This document shows, piece by piece, positions 9,240 to 19,590 of a stretch of DNA of 64,000 bases. How positions within the stretch are numbered: the stretch's first letter is position 1; each line of letters opens with the position of its first letter. The DNA lies in assembly GCA_022539475.1 (NCBI GenBank), contig VCMS01000288.1, forward strand, positions 1-64,000. Direction: 5' to 3'. A program made the translations under genes and the position numbers. The notes beneath the pieces are model-generated. The model had not been told where the DNA came from. It did not search any database and saw only the letters and a list, made by a program, of their open reading frames with translations. The DNA is from Gracilaria domingensis. Lineage: Eukaryota > Rhodophyta > Florideophyceae > Gracilariales > Gracilariaceae.

Positions 9240-9840
9240 GATGTGCCTCTCCATAGGTTATGATTGTCACTACCGAAACGTTATCCCTGAGGAAGGTTTG
9301 CGCTACATGTCTCACCACTGAATGGTCATTTGTTGTTGATCCGATTACGGCTAGTTTCAAGCGTCTTGGCCCTGTAGTAGCGTCGCCCTGGACATAGTGA
9401 CCTGATTTAGGTTTGGTTCCCGCCGCTGTATTCGGTTTGTTTTCGTATTGGTCGCCGTTATCGCTCCGCTCTTGGCCCTGTTTCCGCAGGTTGGCACGGG
9501 GCGTAGCACCGCTTCTGGGTTGGTTTCCTTTGAGGCATTTCCCGTATTTAGGGTTCCTTTTCCCTTCCTTTCCCCTTCATTCGGGTTTTCTTACTGTATA
9601 TTGATCACTATCTCTTCTTGGTTTCTCATTTCTGTAGGGTTATCCAGGCACGGTCTTCGGTCTTACAATCGACTAGCCACTCGGCTAGAGTGCGAACAGA
9701 GAGCCCTACCTCTGAGTCTGCCCATACAGGCAGCAACACTCGGATATCCTGTGGATCATTGCCCTTTTTCAGTGTTGCTTAACACGTCCAACGCGAGCTT
9801 TGGCTCAGATAGTAGTATCGGTCGAAAGACCTAGTCAGAT
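9240..9840 (+). repeat. LTR-like dispersed repeat, copy 1
   Basis: This T/C-rich segment is clearly similar to the reverse complement of about 55300-55880. Shared blocks include caccactgaatggtcatttg, ggcgaccaatrcgaaaa on the complementary strand, and gtatattgatcac. The overall texture (pyrimidine-rich runs, ggtttcc and cgggtttt words) resembles the gypsy-type LTR of element B lower in the window, so I suspect a decayed solo LTR. Neither the ends nor a target duplication could be set. Open frames inside are by-products of the composition, though the two copies share a translated stretch (RSYxRxATRLEC). Confidence 0.5.
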
Positions 9841-10674
9841 ATAGAGTTTTGCGCTGGACGGGAAGCTGCCCGTTGGGTTTTGTTAGAGTGCTGCGTAAGA
9901 AGTTAGCTCGGGGTACGGAATGAAGACTAATCTTCAGTAGGTAACTCTTCTTTGAGACGTCTCTTAAGAAGTCTATACGTTTGGTTGTCGCCGTGGAGAA
10001 ATGTTTTTAAGTGCAGATTTCCAGTGCTGTTAGTTGTCATTTGTTGTTTGATATCTTTCGTTTTATGGTAATTACACTACTAATTACTCTTTTTTCTTCA
10101 TTGGCTATAAGATCTTGACCCAGCCATATTACGTTTATTTCTTCGGTGAATTCTGGGCACACGTTGTTCGTTTTCGCTGGCTAGTTTTTCTCTGCTAAGT
10201 TTCTGTTTGGTACCTGAGGCACGTACAAGTAAACACGGGCGTCGTTTGCGACCAAAATGGCGCCCAGACGTTGATTTCAGAACTCATGCCGAACTGAAAG
10301 GTAAATGGAGAAAAAGGTTTTGCCAGATACCATGTTTGTAAGCTTTTTTGGGTTTAAGAGTGCTTCGAGAACGATATTGAGATTTTCAAGCAGTAGCTGG
10401 GTTGATGTGACTACGAGTGACAGCTGATGTAAAGCAAGGCTCTGATTCCGTAGTGTTCGGAGACATTTACGGAGGTGTTTGTCGAGAATCGCGGATCTCA
10501 TGGTCAAGAACAGCACGTCGCATTAGGCTGCTGTGGAGCAGAGCTGCCGGAGAACGTTTTGTTGTCTTAACCAGGTGGAGTTTGGGTATTGATGATGTTG
10601 AAGAAAGAGTGCGGATCATGTGAGTTTAAAAGGTATCCAGAGCAGCTAGAGATGGTCTTATCAGGATTGATAAA
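9841..10674. other. Intergenic, nothing recognised
   Basis: No gene, RNA or clear repeat was recognised. It contains short open frames below 80 codons only. Confidence 0.4.
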
Positions 10675-10838
10675 TGACAGAGCCTAAACAATTTGTACGC
10701 CTGAAGTGGAAGGTGATGGATCAACGATCGTCGAAGACAAGCTGCTTGCCGCCAAAGCTTTGGCTTGGAGAACCACCGAAGCTACGCTTTTCGCGGCAAG
10801 CTGCTCCAGTAAGATCCAAAGAGCTGCTCCCAAATTCC
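10675..10838 (+). repeat. Palindromic dispersed repeat, copy 1
   Basis: About 164 bp, matching 23851-24013 at roughly 88-90% by eye. Both begin tgacagagcctaaa and end gagctgctcccaaa. The centre is an inverted repeat: gcttgccgccaaagc pairs with gcttttcgcggcaagc. It is short, palindromic and present twice, so probably a MITE-like element. Confidence 0.7.
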
Positions 10839-11061
10839 AATAAATTTTATCCCTAGTTCGCGGACATTCTAGTATAGAAATGCCGCCTACTATGCGACGT
10901 GCCCATAGCTTGTCTCAGTTTGCGAAGCTCCGCCTTTTTGCTGATGACAACAGTCTGTATTACACGGTTCATCATAAATCTAAGTCTTGTTCCAACACAA
11001 ATGGGGGTTTGGAATGAAACAACATAGGAATGCAGCTATCGTTAACTCCGACGGACAGTGT

Positions 11062-11500
11062 AATCGCAGCGCCGTTCGTTACGAGCTGTCCTTATCTACG
11101 TTATTGATTTGTACCTACTTAATGCACCTACTCCATCCTGTGTGTCAGGACCTACCATTGTGGTACAGTCCGGCTGTAGGAGCGGCGCAAATCAAGCCAA
11201 TGGCATCATCAGCTGGCGGAAAAAGTCTTTCCCAACAACGTCTCGTGTCCACGACGCCAGACAAACACGTCGACGTGTGTGTCTGGCTTCGTGGACATGA
11301 AATGCCTCTCTTGCCCTTCGGCGCCCGAGTAGCCTCATCATGCTGCTCTTACAGCACAACGAGAGCTTCAGGTTCCGCAGCGGAGAGCAAAATCTTAACT
11401 GAGAAGTAGCCCTGAGAAGACCGCATCTTGCTCCAGCCCTTTTTTTTAGTTTTGTATCCTGCTCTACCAGTTTTGAAGAGAACGACGTAAACAAAGAAAC
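11062..11500 (+). repeat. Dispersed hairpin-bearing repeat, copy 1
   Basis: Similar along its length to 54700-55190. Shared blocks are gtcaggacctaccaytgtg, aaaaagtctttc, the hairpin block at 11245-11296, tcatgctgctcttacagcac and ttgtatcctg near the end. The hairpin arms tgtccacgacgccagac and gtctggcttcgtggaca frame a central acgtcgacgt. Confidence 0.65.
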
Positions 11501-11853
11501 TAAGCTTTCATTTTGCAGTGAACTTGAACTTCTGCGGAGAAATGTTTTTTATTTGAGACTCACAGCCGAGAGTGATAGTCTCATGACTGCAAAGCTCGAT
11601 CTCGGAGACAGCGTCAGCTCCACGCTGACACCGAGTGTGAGATATGTAAATATAGATATATGTTTTGCTACCTGTATTGCATGCTTCTGGTTTCCCAAAA
11701 TTATCAACAATTCTTCCTTTTCGAAGACGTTAACGTCGGGTATACAAGCCATCGCAGCAAGCGACGATGTAGATTTGTAACCCAACCGCTATTCGCACAA
11801 ACGCGACTCATCCAAAACTTTGTAGTGCCCATTCATCCAAGCAAAGTACAAAC

Positions 11854-12687
11854 ATGTCCCCGTACGATATAGTATTTTCTCGCAACCCAAAATATAGTTA
11901 TGACCCATGGGCGTGGCCACTGCAACCAATCTTGAAACATTCAAGACTCACAATCTCAGAACCATCACGACCACGGAAACGCGTAACATTTGCAGATTTT
12001 CCCAGTATCCACCCATGGTTCTACCGAAAATACTATCATTCAAGCACGAAGAGAACAGTGTATTCGAAGCGGGCAAAAACATATCAACTTCCAAGTTTGG
12101 ACGAGCAACTTGACGAGATTTGGGAATTAGATGATAAACGTCACGAGCCCGAGCTCCGACAAATCTCTTCACAGTTGGCTTCATTTCCACTTCATCTCAG
12201 CGGCAGAAGACGGTCAGCAGATAGCAACAAGCAAAGAACGTCACGCCATGCAGAGTCGTTTTCTCTTTGTCATAGTTCCTCATCGTTCTCATCCTCTTGT
12301 TGTCTACTTTCAAAGACGCGAAGGAATATGGATGAAATATGTTCCGAGTCTTCGAAAAGTTTTGGTGAGAGTTTAGGCTCTCCGATTCCATCCCGTCGAT
12401 CACACTATGGTCCAAAGATCGGCAGTTTTTGGCATTCTCGTCATATTCCTCATCTGGGTTCAAAAGGAGCCTCGTCTAATTCACATGTTTGTGCACACCA
12501 AGATGTTTCTAATGCCATCAGAAACCCATCATCTTGCTCCTATAAACCTCTAGAATATCCCGAACAAACTCCGAGGTCGGGTCATCCGCTAGGAAACCAA
12601 TTGGCATGGGAGCAGACATATTGTGGTCAAGAAGAGAGGAAACCATTGCGAGAAAAATGCTGTAAGAGTCGTAAGAAATGTCCTTGA
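11854..12687 (+). CDS. Hypothetical protein with PP1-docking-like motifs
   Basis: A 277-residue open frame from ATG 11854. I do not recognise a domain. The N-terminal 110 residues look most protein-like. They contain PILKHS at about residues 25-30 and RKRVTFADFP at about 41-50. This pairing resembles the SILK and RVxF docking motifs of protein phosphatase 1 regulators, which usually occur in that order. Residues 55-75 are basic and aromatic, and 80-95 are acidic (DEQLDEIWELDD). The C-terminal half is Ser/Cys/Arg-rich and less convincing, so an intron or earlier end is possible. No clear TATA box was seen. A protein-coding gene is moderately likely; a PP1 role is inference from two short motifs. 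Confidence 0.4.
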   Translation: MSPYDIVFSRNPKYSYDPWAWPLQPILKHSRLTISEPSRPRKRVTFADFPSIHPWFYRKYYHSSTKRTVYSKRAKTYQLPSLDEQLDEIWELDDKRHEPELRQISSQLASFPLHLSGRRRSADSNKQRTSRHAESFSLCHSSSSFSSSCCLLSKTRRNMDEICSESSKSFGESLGSPIPSRRSHYGPKIGSFWHSRHIPHLGSKGASSNSHVCAHQDVSNAIRNPSSCSYKPLEYPEQTPRSGHPLGNQLAWEQTYCGQEERKPLREKCCKSRKKCP

Positions 12688-13900
12688 AAACAATGCAGCC
12701 AGTCTCGCTTTCAGCAGATGGAGCAATCCAAAGAGAGCAAGAAGAATACTAGAGTTTTTACACTCTCTGCATGGGTGTTGAGTCTGGTGTTTTGGACAAG
12801 TAACACGAAATGAGGTAGCAGTCTCACACCGGTTGGAAATGCGTTGCAACTTGTCGAATGGTCCTGGCAATGCATGTCAAGATGAGTTTGAATATTCCCC
12901 TTTCTCATTCTCAAAGTCAAGAGACGTAGAAATAAAGAGTTTCTATTTCATTAAGGTTTTTTCTTCAATTGAGGAAGTGCTCTTTGGTCATACGGTTAAA
13001 GTTGTTTTGGAATGTTCTTTGTTTGTAAACGATGAGTACTTCTGCTTTGTTCCCTCGTACTAGCTGCATCAAAAAATTGCATGCGGTACTTCTCGGTTGA
13101 TTGCCATTTGTTGAAAATTCGTACTAGTAAAAACAAATCTTTGAGAGCAAGGAAACTTTCATGTCGAACATAGCGCGAATATAGAAAAAACACAGCTGAA
13201 AGCATTTAAAGAAAGCCTTATGTGAGCTGGGGTTTGCAAGGCTATGACTGTAGGTGTAAGGCAGGATGACATCGTGCATTGCACCCCGCTAAAGCCAGCA
13301 CATCAAATACCACAGATTCACGATACCAGCAGTTGAGAGGAGCTATGGTTGAGTGCAGTTCTCTCATCCACGCTTAAATGAAGCTCAAGATTGACGCTTA
13401 GAAGAACTGAGTATAATTCATCTACTTCCAGCAAATACGAGCGACCCAGATGTGTATCTGTTCGTACTATTGTGCTCGTGTATATGTTTTACATGACACA
13501 CGTTACGATCTACACGTTTCAATACGCACATGCTTCAATACAAAGGACGAAGCCTCGAAGACACCGTTGCGCAGAGAGGCGCCGCACACGTGCAGCGCTA
13601 CCGAGTTTCGTGAGAAAAGGACAACGGGAGCTGGAAATTCAAACTCCGGGCAACCGCACCAGCCACCATGCGTCATCATGCTAATGAATCCTATGTAACG
13701 CACAACCTCTTGGCGAGCTAGATCGAGTGTTGTGCCAACGACGTCCATCTGCGAGCTAGAAACCGTCGTCTTTCATGTGAAAGATAAAAAGGAATCTTGC
13801 TCACCGTTTGACAGATTGGTGAGCTTGCTACTGGCTGTTGCACCGAGAAATATTATCCAACCATCGCCAAGAATAGCAGAGTACAACATCAAGTTTTCAC
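12688..13900. other. Intergenic, no convincing gene
   Basis: Only short open frames (below 100 codons) on both strands, without recognisable motifs. No repeat shared with the rest of the window was noticed. Confidence 0.35.
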
Positions 13901-13916
13901 AAAACCGGAACTTTTC

Positions 13917-14590
13917 TCACACTCTGCACGCGGAACCCGCCATTGCACAACAAACTGCTCTCCCCACCTCGCTGCTCACCATTCGGCTGTTCGGTGTGCG
14001 GCGTGGAAAATGTTCTTGCAAAGAACCCGACGGGAGCCACTCGTGCCACGTGGCATTCCACGTGGACGGGCAAATATCCCTCAGTACGGGACAGACTGTC
14101 AAGGTGGTGCACAACCTCAGCCACGTGGCACTCCTTCCGCCATGCCAAGTGGACGAACAAATGAGCCGCAGCGCAACGCAGGAGTGTGGACTCTGAGCGT
14201 TAAGTCCAACAACACGCACGTCCCCGCCGGCGAGTCGATCGCTATCTCCAGCATAGCATCGTCCCAATTCGCCCTGTCCAGAGAGCTGTCGCCAAACCTG
14301 GCACTCAGTTTTTCTGCCGAGACGTATTTTTCGGCCATTGAGCCGTTCTTCTTCCTGCTCATTCTTTATCGAACTCTCACTCGCGCCTATCTCCCGTGGG
14401 AACTGCGACAAACCGAGACGCCCACTGCCGCCACCTTCGAACTCGCGTCGCGCCACCCGTCTCCGCTACGCACCACAGAAAATGAAGCTACTTACACATC
14501 GTAGCTTGAGCAGTGCAGCTGTCACCATCGACAACATCACTTCATGGTCGTCTGCGGACGACATGAAGAGCGCTCGTGAACACACATAGT
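13917..14590. other. Possibly coding stretch, strand unclear
   Basis: Both strands are open for long distances here: minus 14456-13917 (179 codons) and 14362-14117, plus 14010-14504. I cannot choose between them. Two CACGTGG-containing blocks near 14042-14075 and 14118-14155 are similar to each other. They could be plant-type G-box promoter elements or part of a decayed gene. Confidence 0.2.
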
Positions 14591-14860
14591 ACCACATTTA
14601 ACAACAGAAAGCTTGAATTCGAGAACATCCATCCACACGCGACGAAAATTCACACAGCACACTATGAAATTGTGCCTGACGATGGCAGCCCAAGCGATCC
14701 GACAAAAAGAAATCACATTAGCGCCTTGTTTCCGACTGCTCCAATAAAATATCATCTTCGAATAGGCTATTACTGACGCTAGCCGTGGCAAGTTGGAAGC
14801 CCCCTAGGAGCTAGCAGCATCTGCGCCGAGCAGGATGTGGCCGGCGATTCGAAATAAAAG

Positions 14861-14883
14861 GCCCTCGGTCTCTGACCGAGGGC
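14861..14883. repeat. Short perfect hairpin
   Basis: gccctcggtc and gaccgagggc form a perfect 10-bp stem around tct. It is not followed by a T-run, and in a eukaryote it is unlikely to be a terminator. Confidence 0.6.
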
Positions 14884-15090
14884 AACCTCCGAGAAAGGGC
14901 TGAGTAGCCAATTCGTCTTGGAGGTGCGCTTTCCTTGGTGTTTTCTTTTCTACCGCCTTTTCCCCTTTCCTGTTGTTTCTGTAGTGCCCACGACCACCAC
15001 ACTCGCCAACACATGCCCTACTCCTTCTCTGACGCAAACCAATTGCCAGCGTCCAGCCCACCTGCCACTCAATTGCGACCGAATTTCTGG

Positions 15091-15135
15091 CATGGCCATC
15101 GTTGGACACCCATTAAGTGTCCAACGACGGCCATG
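15091..15135. repeat. 19-bp-stem hairpin
   Basis: catggccatcgttggacac pairs with gtgtccaacgacggccatg with one mismatch around the loop ccattaa. It resembles the other intergenic hairpins in this window. No gene was placed here with confidence, although long GC-rich frames exist on both strands from 14950 to 15520. Confidence 0.7.
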
Positions 15136-15522
15136 AAGATCGTCCTCAATGGATAGCTCAAGAAGTTGCCATCCTCTTCTTGCTGTATGATGTATTGTCA
15201 GAAGCTCGTGAATTTTGCCGGACGTGTCGCAGAATTCGTCAAGTCTTTCGCTCTCCGCGTTGTGTCGGCAAAAAGGCAAAAAAAAAGCATTGCTGGCGCG
15301 AAACGGTTGGCCGCGAAAATGGCGCGCAACAATTCTTGTGTCAGGCAGCGATGCAACGTCGGCCGCCGGATCAAGAGCCGCGTGCGCTGCTCCACGTAAA
15401 AGCCGCCGCCGCTCGGCGCGTCTGGAAAGCCGCGGGAGAGCCTCGTCACCCTTCGCATGCACATCGCCCGCATCTCAGCTTTTTTCGATCGATCGGAATC
15501 TTCTCTAACAAGTGTTGCACAT

Positions 15523-15690
15523 ATGGGTAGCTGTGTGAGTAAGCACGGGAGCGCCCCCGTCAAACATCCGCCGTCTAAGGGCAAGAAGCACAAGCTGTTC
15601 GCCGCGCTCAGCGATGTCTTTGACGACCATGGTGGAGATGGATTTGGAGGCTTCGAATTTAGCTTCGAGTGTGATGGCGGCGGCGAGTGA
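15523..15690 (+). CDS. 55-residue protein with N-terminal myristoylation/palmitoylation signal
   Basis: ATG 15523 opens MGSCVSKHGS. Gly2, Ser6 and Lys7 fit the N-myristoyltransferase consensus, and Cys4 is a typical partner palmitoylation site. A basic patch (KGKKHK, residues 19-24) follows, then a hydrophobic/amphipathic turn (LFAALSDVF, 25-33), then a Gly/Asp/Phe-rich acidic tail ending at TGA. The frame is open upstream of 15523, but the myristoyl signal requires Met1 at this position, which decides the start. Dual acylation plus a basic patch predicts attachment to the inner face of a membrane. No family recognised. The gene is short, so the call rests on the N-terminal motif. Confidence 0.5.
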   Translation: MGSCVSKHGSAPVKHPPSKGKKHKLFAALSDVFDDHGGDGFGGFEFSFECDGGGE

Positions 15691-16196
15691 GTGTGACGCG
15701 CTCATGGTGGCTGATGCGATGATGGATGTCGATGCGACGATGAGATGAGCTTTGAAAAAACACTTGTGGGGATCTTGGCTTGTCTTTGCTTGCTTCAAAC
15801 TTTCAGGGTAGTGGTGTATTATCATACGACGTCCGCAACATGTCACTAGTCTAGGGAATTATGGAGGGGTACGTCCATCATGTTTGAGGTTGAGACGAAG
15901 TTCAATGATGTTCTATATCCGATATCTGCGTTAATGTTCGAGCTAGCTGTGTTTATCTGCGATGGAAGTATCAGAGCGTTTCAGTAAAGAGATAATGAAA
16001 GTTCTCTCGGGGACGACATGATCGGCAATCAAATGTTAAGGTGATTGATAAATATAAGGGCGACAGCTCAGGATCGAGACATGAGATCACAAGTTCAATG
16101 TTTCTCAAGAGTGGAAACGACCAATTTTGCCAAACTGTTTCTCTCTGGGCAGTCATCTCTGGAATGAAAATCAAACCGAATAGGATAGCTCATGGA
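15691..16196. other. Intergenic, nothing recognised
   Basis: This presumably holds the 3' ends of the convergent genes on either side (plus-strand small protein, minus-strand hypothetical protein). No poly(A) consensus stands out. Confidence 0.35.
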
Positions 16197-17081
16197 TCAA
16201 GTTGAGAAGCTAAAGGCAGAGAATTCATATCTGGCCAATCCGTCTCTCACCGTTTCCACGTCTTTCAAAGCTTGGCGTAGCTTGCCTCCGCAAGAGCGCA
16301 AATCGTTCTCTAACTTCGCGTTGATGAGATCTTGTTTCTTCCACAATTCTATCACACTATATCTCATTCTTGTTGCTTCATCCCGAATTCTCTTTATAAC
16401 CCGCTCGCGGAAAACCAGATTGACTCCGAATGGCAAATCGATGATGGTGAAATGAGGCATGCGAAGTTTGTGAATATCGGGAAGTAGCAGTTCCTCGTTG
16501 CGTTCGTTCAACGCGCTTGAGAGGTAGGGGCTCCGATCAACAGCCCTCGAGAGCCACTTAGCCGCAGTTGAAACGCACCTGTTCGTGAATTCTCGCATGT
16601 ACAATCGTGGAACAGTATGCGTCAGCTGCGTTGCATGTCGTGGTAAGCGTGTGTTGCCTGTTGCCGCTCGTGGATTGTCGACATAAACCGAGATCAAGTA
16701 ATCCATATGGTTTGCCACAGAGAGGAGCAAACTGGCAGAGCTTTCCAAGTCCTTTGCGGCATTGGTTTGGTCAGCAAAAGTGGAGTGCATCAGCCTCAAG
16801 TCGCAAAGAAGGGTGTTCAATCTTTGCAGGAAAGGCTCGATACATTGCGAATTCGGGTATAATTGTTCCAAGAGCCTGAACGTTTGACTGTCCTCCTTGG
16901 TCCAAGATGGGGCTTCACTTCGCGGTTGACTGGCTTCCTGATCTTTCAGATACAAGTAGGAGAAGAATAGGAGACGTCGTTTAGCCGATGCCATAGACGG
17001 AGAGGTGGAATACGCTGCCCTGAGCGAGCGAACAGCCACACAATCCATGTCGAGTATAATGGTTGAAAGGTCGCGCTGCAT
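16197..17081 (-). CDS. Hypothetical protein, 294 residues
   Basis: A single open frame from ATG 17079-17081. I do not recognise a family. It is largely alpha-helical by composition. A central region has a YMREFTNRCVSTAAKWLSRAV segment split by regular hydrophobics. A more conserved-looking block follows (LPDIHKLRMPHFTIIDLPFG, about residues 205-225), then a C-terminal coiled coil (RVIKRIRDEATRMRY...LWKKQDLINAKLENDL...LRQALKDVE). No signal peptide or membrane segment is clear. The codon pattern and length make it likely to be a real gene. Other methionines near residues 12 and 30 could be the true start. Confidence 0.55.
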   Translation of the reverse strand: MQRDLSTIILDMDCVAVRSLRAAYSTSPSMASAKRRLLFFSYLYLKDQEASQPRSEAPSWTKEDSQTFRLLEQLYPNSQCIEPFLQRLNTLLCDLRLMHSTFADQTNAAKDLESSASLLLSVANHMDYLISVYVDNPRAATGNTRLPRHATQLTHTVPRLYMREFTNRCVSTAAKWLSRAVDRSPYLSSALNERNEELLLPDIHKLRMPHFTIIDLPFGVNLVFRERVIKRIRDEATRMRYSVIELWKKQDLINAKLENDLRSCGGKLRQALKDVETVRDGLARYEFSAFSFST

Positions 17082-18410
17082 GGCGACGCACTATGGTTCG
17101 AACACGGTACTTTGATAAATGCAAGCGAACTGAGCAATCTGCGTGCACAGGACGTGATTTGGAATGCAGAACGCAAGAGGCCAAAGACGAGAAACATGAG
17201 CGGAGAGTCATGATCAAAAGGGGGAAACTGTCAAATCCCGCCCGCATTCCAGTGCAGCGGCAGTTGATCGCAGGTTCGGCTTAGCTCAGCCCAGCTCAGC
17301 TGCTGAAGAGACGCGCTCACGTCAGACCATCTGTTGTGCGCCTTGGTGGCGTTTTGCTTGGAATCAAGAAGTGATCTACGGTCAGGGCAGATGCCGACCG
17401 AGCATCGCTTCCGCAACAACATTATCTACACATCAGCTCAGCTCCGCTCAGCGCTGAGCGCACGAGCCACTCCTTGGCGCGGGAGGCGGTGGTTCGTTCG
17501 TTCCTGCGAGCAAACGTCGGCCACGGCGCCACGCGTGCCAGCACGGGCAGCAGACAACGACGGCAACCCCGACGTCGATGTCGGCGGCGCAATCGCGACT
17601 GCTCACTTTCGGAAGGCGCCCAAGACTCTCCGCTCGACCATACCACAACGAACGACACGTGGCCATAGAACTGTAAGTACGAGGGTGCATGACACTGAAT
17701 TTGAGTAGCTGAATTTGAGTAGCGGATCAATTAAGAACCCCGGTATTAATACTCGCTTTCCTTCGAATCACCCGAAAAGCATCCGTTGTACAGACACCTG
17801 TCTGATTTCACGTTGCTTGAGCTTAGTTTTCCTTGTCGTTTTCAATACTCCGAATCAAAACGCTCTATTTCACAGGCATAGATATTTACATATATGTCAA
17901 TCATTCTCCTACCCTAAGCAGAGAAGCGAACAGCGTATGAGCGTGAATACTGCTTGGGAGCTTACGGAACTGAGTGACTTATGTGCTCTTGTTTGCATTC
18001 CACGAAATAGATGTAGATATGGATGTTTCACCATGCTAGGCGATCTAGGAATTTAGATTCAATCAAAATACTTGAAGGTCGCGTAGAATACAAATCTTAA
18101 TTCGATTCACTTCTCACATTGTCAAGTCAAGAAGGATGTCGCTCTCGTTCCAAATATTCTCATATTGTCTCTATCGCCTCAAAACCCAGCCGCAGTTTGT
18201 ATGAGAAGAGTTATTCAACGAAAATAAGTGGAAGGCACAACTACTTCTTTGCTTTCTGCACTCGAAAACAAGAAAATCTCCCAGAATTTGACCCCTGCAC
18301 TTCATTTTATATTAAAATGTACAGAGTGCATCATCCCGCACTTATTGCCTTCATAGGAACTTAAATACTAAACATCGACGTGCTTATACATCCACGACCA
18401 TAACGAGAAA
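17082..18410. other. Intergenic with clustered AGCTCAGC words
   Basis: No gene was accepted. Between about 17280 and 17460 the word agctcagc and close variants (cttagctcagcccagctcag, cagctcagctccgctcagcg) recur in two clusters. Short frames at 17715-18364 have no recognisable motifs. The last 60 bp before 18411 are A/T-rich (cttaaatact) and may be the kinase promoter. Confidence 0.35.
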
Positions 18411-19265
18411 ATGTCTTCAGCTTTTGTGCATGGTCCAGATTACACTGGGCAAACTATAAATGGACGATGGAAGATACTATACTTGATTGGTATCGGTGGA
18501 TTTGGGGCTGTCTACGCTGCTAGAGATAGGTTGAGAAGACACTCCTCCGTAGTCCTAAAATTTGAATACGCGCATAGCGAACAAGAAGTCGACGAAGTCC
18601 GACGATCTTTGGGCGAAGAGTGGAGAAACCTTCGACACTTAAATCGAGTAGCTCCTAATCTACCGATACCTACAGTTTATGAGAATGGAACCCATAACGG
18701 TACCAAGTACATTGCAATGACGAGATTTGGAGCCTCTATCGAAGAATGGCTTGAAGATAGAGAGGGACCTGCTTCAAATTATAGAATTCTTCATATTACT
18801 TACCAAATATACAATATCATTCGTTGTATGCATCAGGAACACATTGCTCATGGTGATATCTCAGAACGAAATATTTTGTTTGGAAGAAATAGGAACGATC
18901 GCCAATCTGTGTATGCCATAGACTTGGGAAATTCTGGTCGGGATGACGAGAGCATAGAAATGGAAGATCTTGGCGAGTTGTGCCATGTCATGGTGAAAAT
19001 GTTCAGGAATGGGGTAGATGGACTCGTTCCAGACCAGCACCGTGGAGGTGTTTTCTGGATTTCGCTCTCCGCTTTCCAGAGAAACCTGATTTTGGAAAAC
19101 CTCGAAAAAGCCTTTGACTTACGAAAGAGCAATGGTGTGCCAATTCCAGATCCCGTTCGTACCCTGGTGAACTACGTGGTGAGTGGAGACGAGATAGACT
19201 ACTCTCGAATATCCAGGCTGCTCCGGCGTGCGCTTCGGGAAGCGAAGGCACAGCAGCGACGGTGA
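18411..19265 (+). CDS. Compact CK1/VRK-like protein kinase
   Basis: 284 residues from ATG 18411. The glycine loop is GIGGFGAVY at 27-35. The ATP lysine is in VVLKFEY (Lys50) and a helix-C acid lies in GEEWRNL (Glu69/70). FGASIEEWL (106-114) matches the CK1 'GPSLEDL' segment. The catalytic loop is HGDISERN (147-154), with Asp149 and Asn154 kept but the usual Lys of HxDxK replaced by Ser. The metal-binding motif is DLG (171-173) instead of DFG. Only about 12 residues separate DLG from the helix-F-like EDLGEL (185-190), where CK1 kinases have around 40, so the activation segment is largely missing. It may be a pseudokinase or a minimal kinase. A possible AATAAA poly(A) signal lies at 19431-19436. 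Confidence 0.75.
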   Translation: MSSAFVHGPDYTGQTINGRWKILYLIGIGGFGAVYAARDRLRRHSSVVLKFEYAHSEQEVDEVRRSLGEEWRNLRHLNRVAPNLPIPTVYENGTHNGTKYIAMTRFGASIEEWLEDREGPASNYRILHITYQIYNIIRCMHQEHIAHGDISERNILFGRNRNDRQSVYAIDLGNSGRDDESIEMEDLGELCHVMVKMFRNGVDGLVPDQHRGGVFWISLSAFQRNLILENLEKAFDLRKSNGVPIPDPVRTLVNYVVSGDEIDYSRISRLLRRALREAKAQQRR

Positions 19266-19590
19266 CTCTTGTTATGCCAAGATTTCACGAAGGATATCAT
19301 CAGATGTCGGGCAATCACGCTCTGGTTTAAGGATTTTCTTTTATACCAAGAATGGTCTTGAAGTACGTCGATATTTTCCAATTCAATATAGAACGTATCG
19401 TTAGTTCAAGTACTTGGTAGTAGGCGCTCAAATAAAAATCAAACTGCAGGATTTCCGCATTTCGCTACCCTTGTACATGAACTGGGCGATGATGTGTGTT
19501 GCGGTTTGCCATGACTGTGGTAGCATAAAGAATGGCAGTATTACAAAGGGTGGTAGTGACTAACGTGTACACGTGAACAATAATGTTCTC

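Noticed and set aside
14861-14883. Rho-independent terminator
   Set aside because: No T-run follows and the window is eukaryotic.
14950-15462. 170-codon minus-strand frame upstream of the small acylated protein
   Set aside because: GC-rich stretch open in several frames on both strands, crossing a hairpin; no domain recognised.
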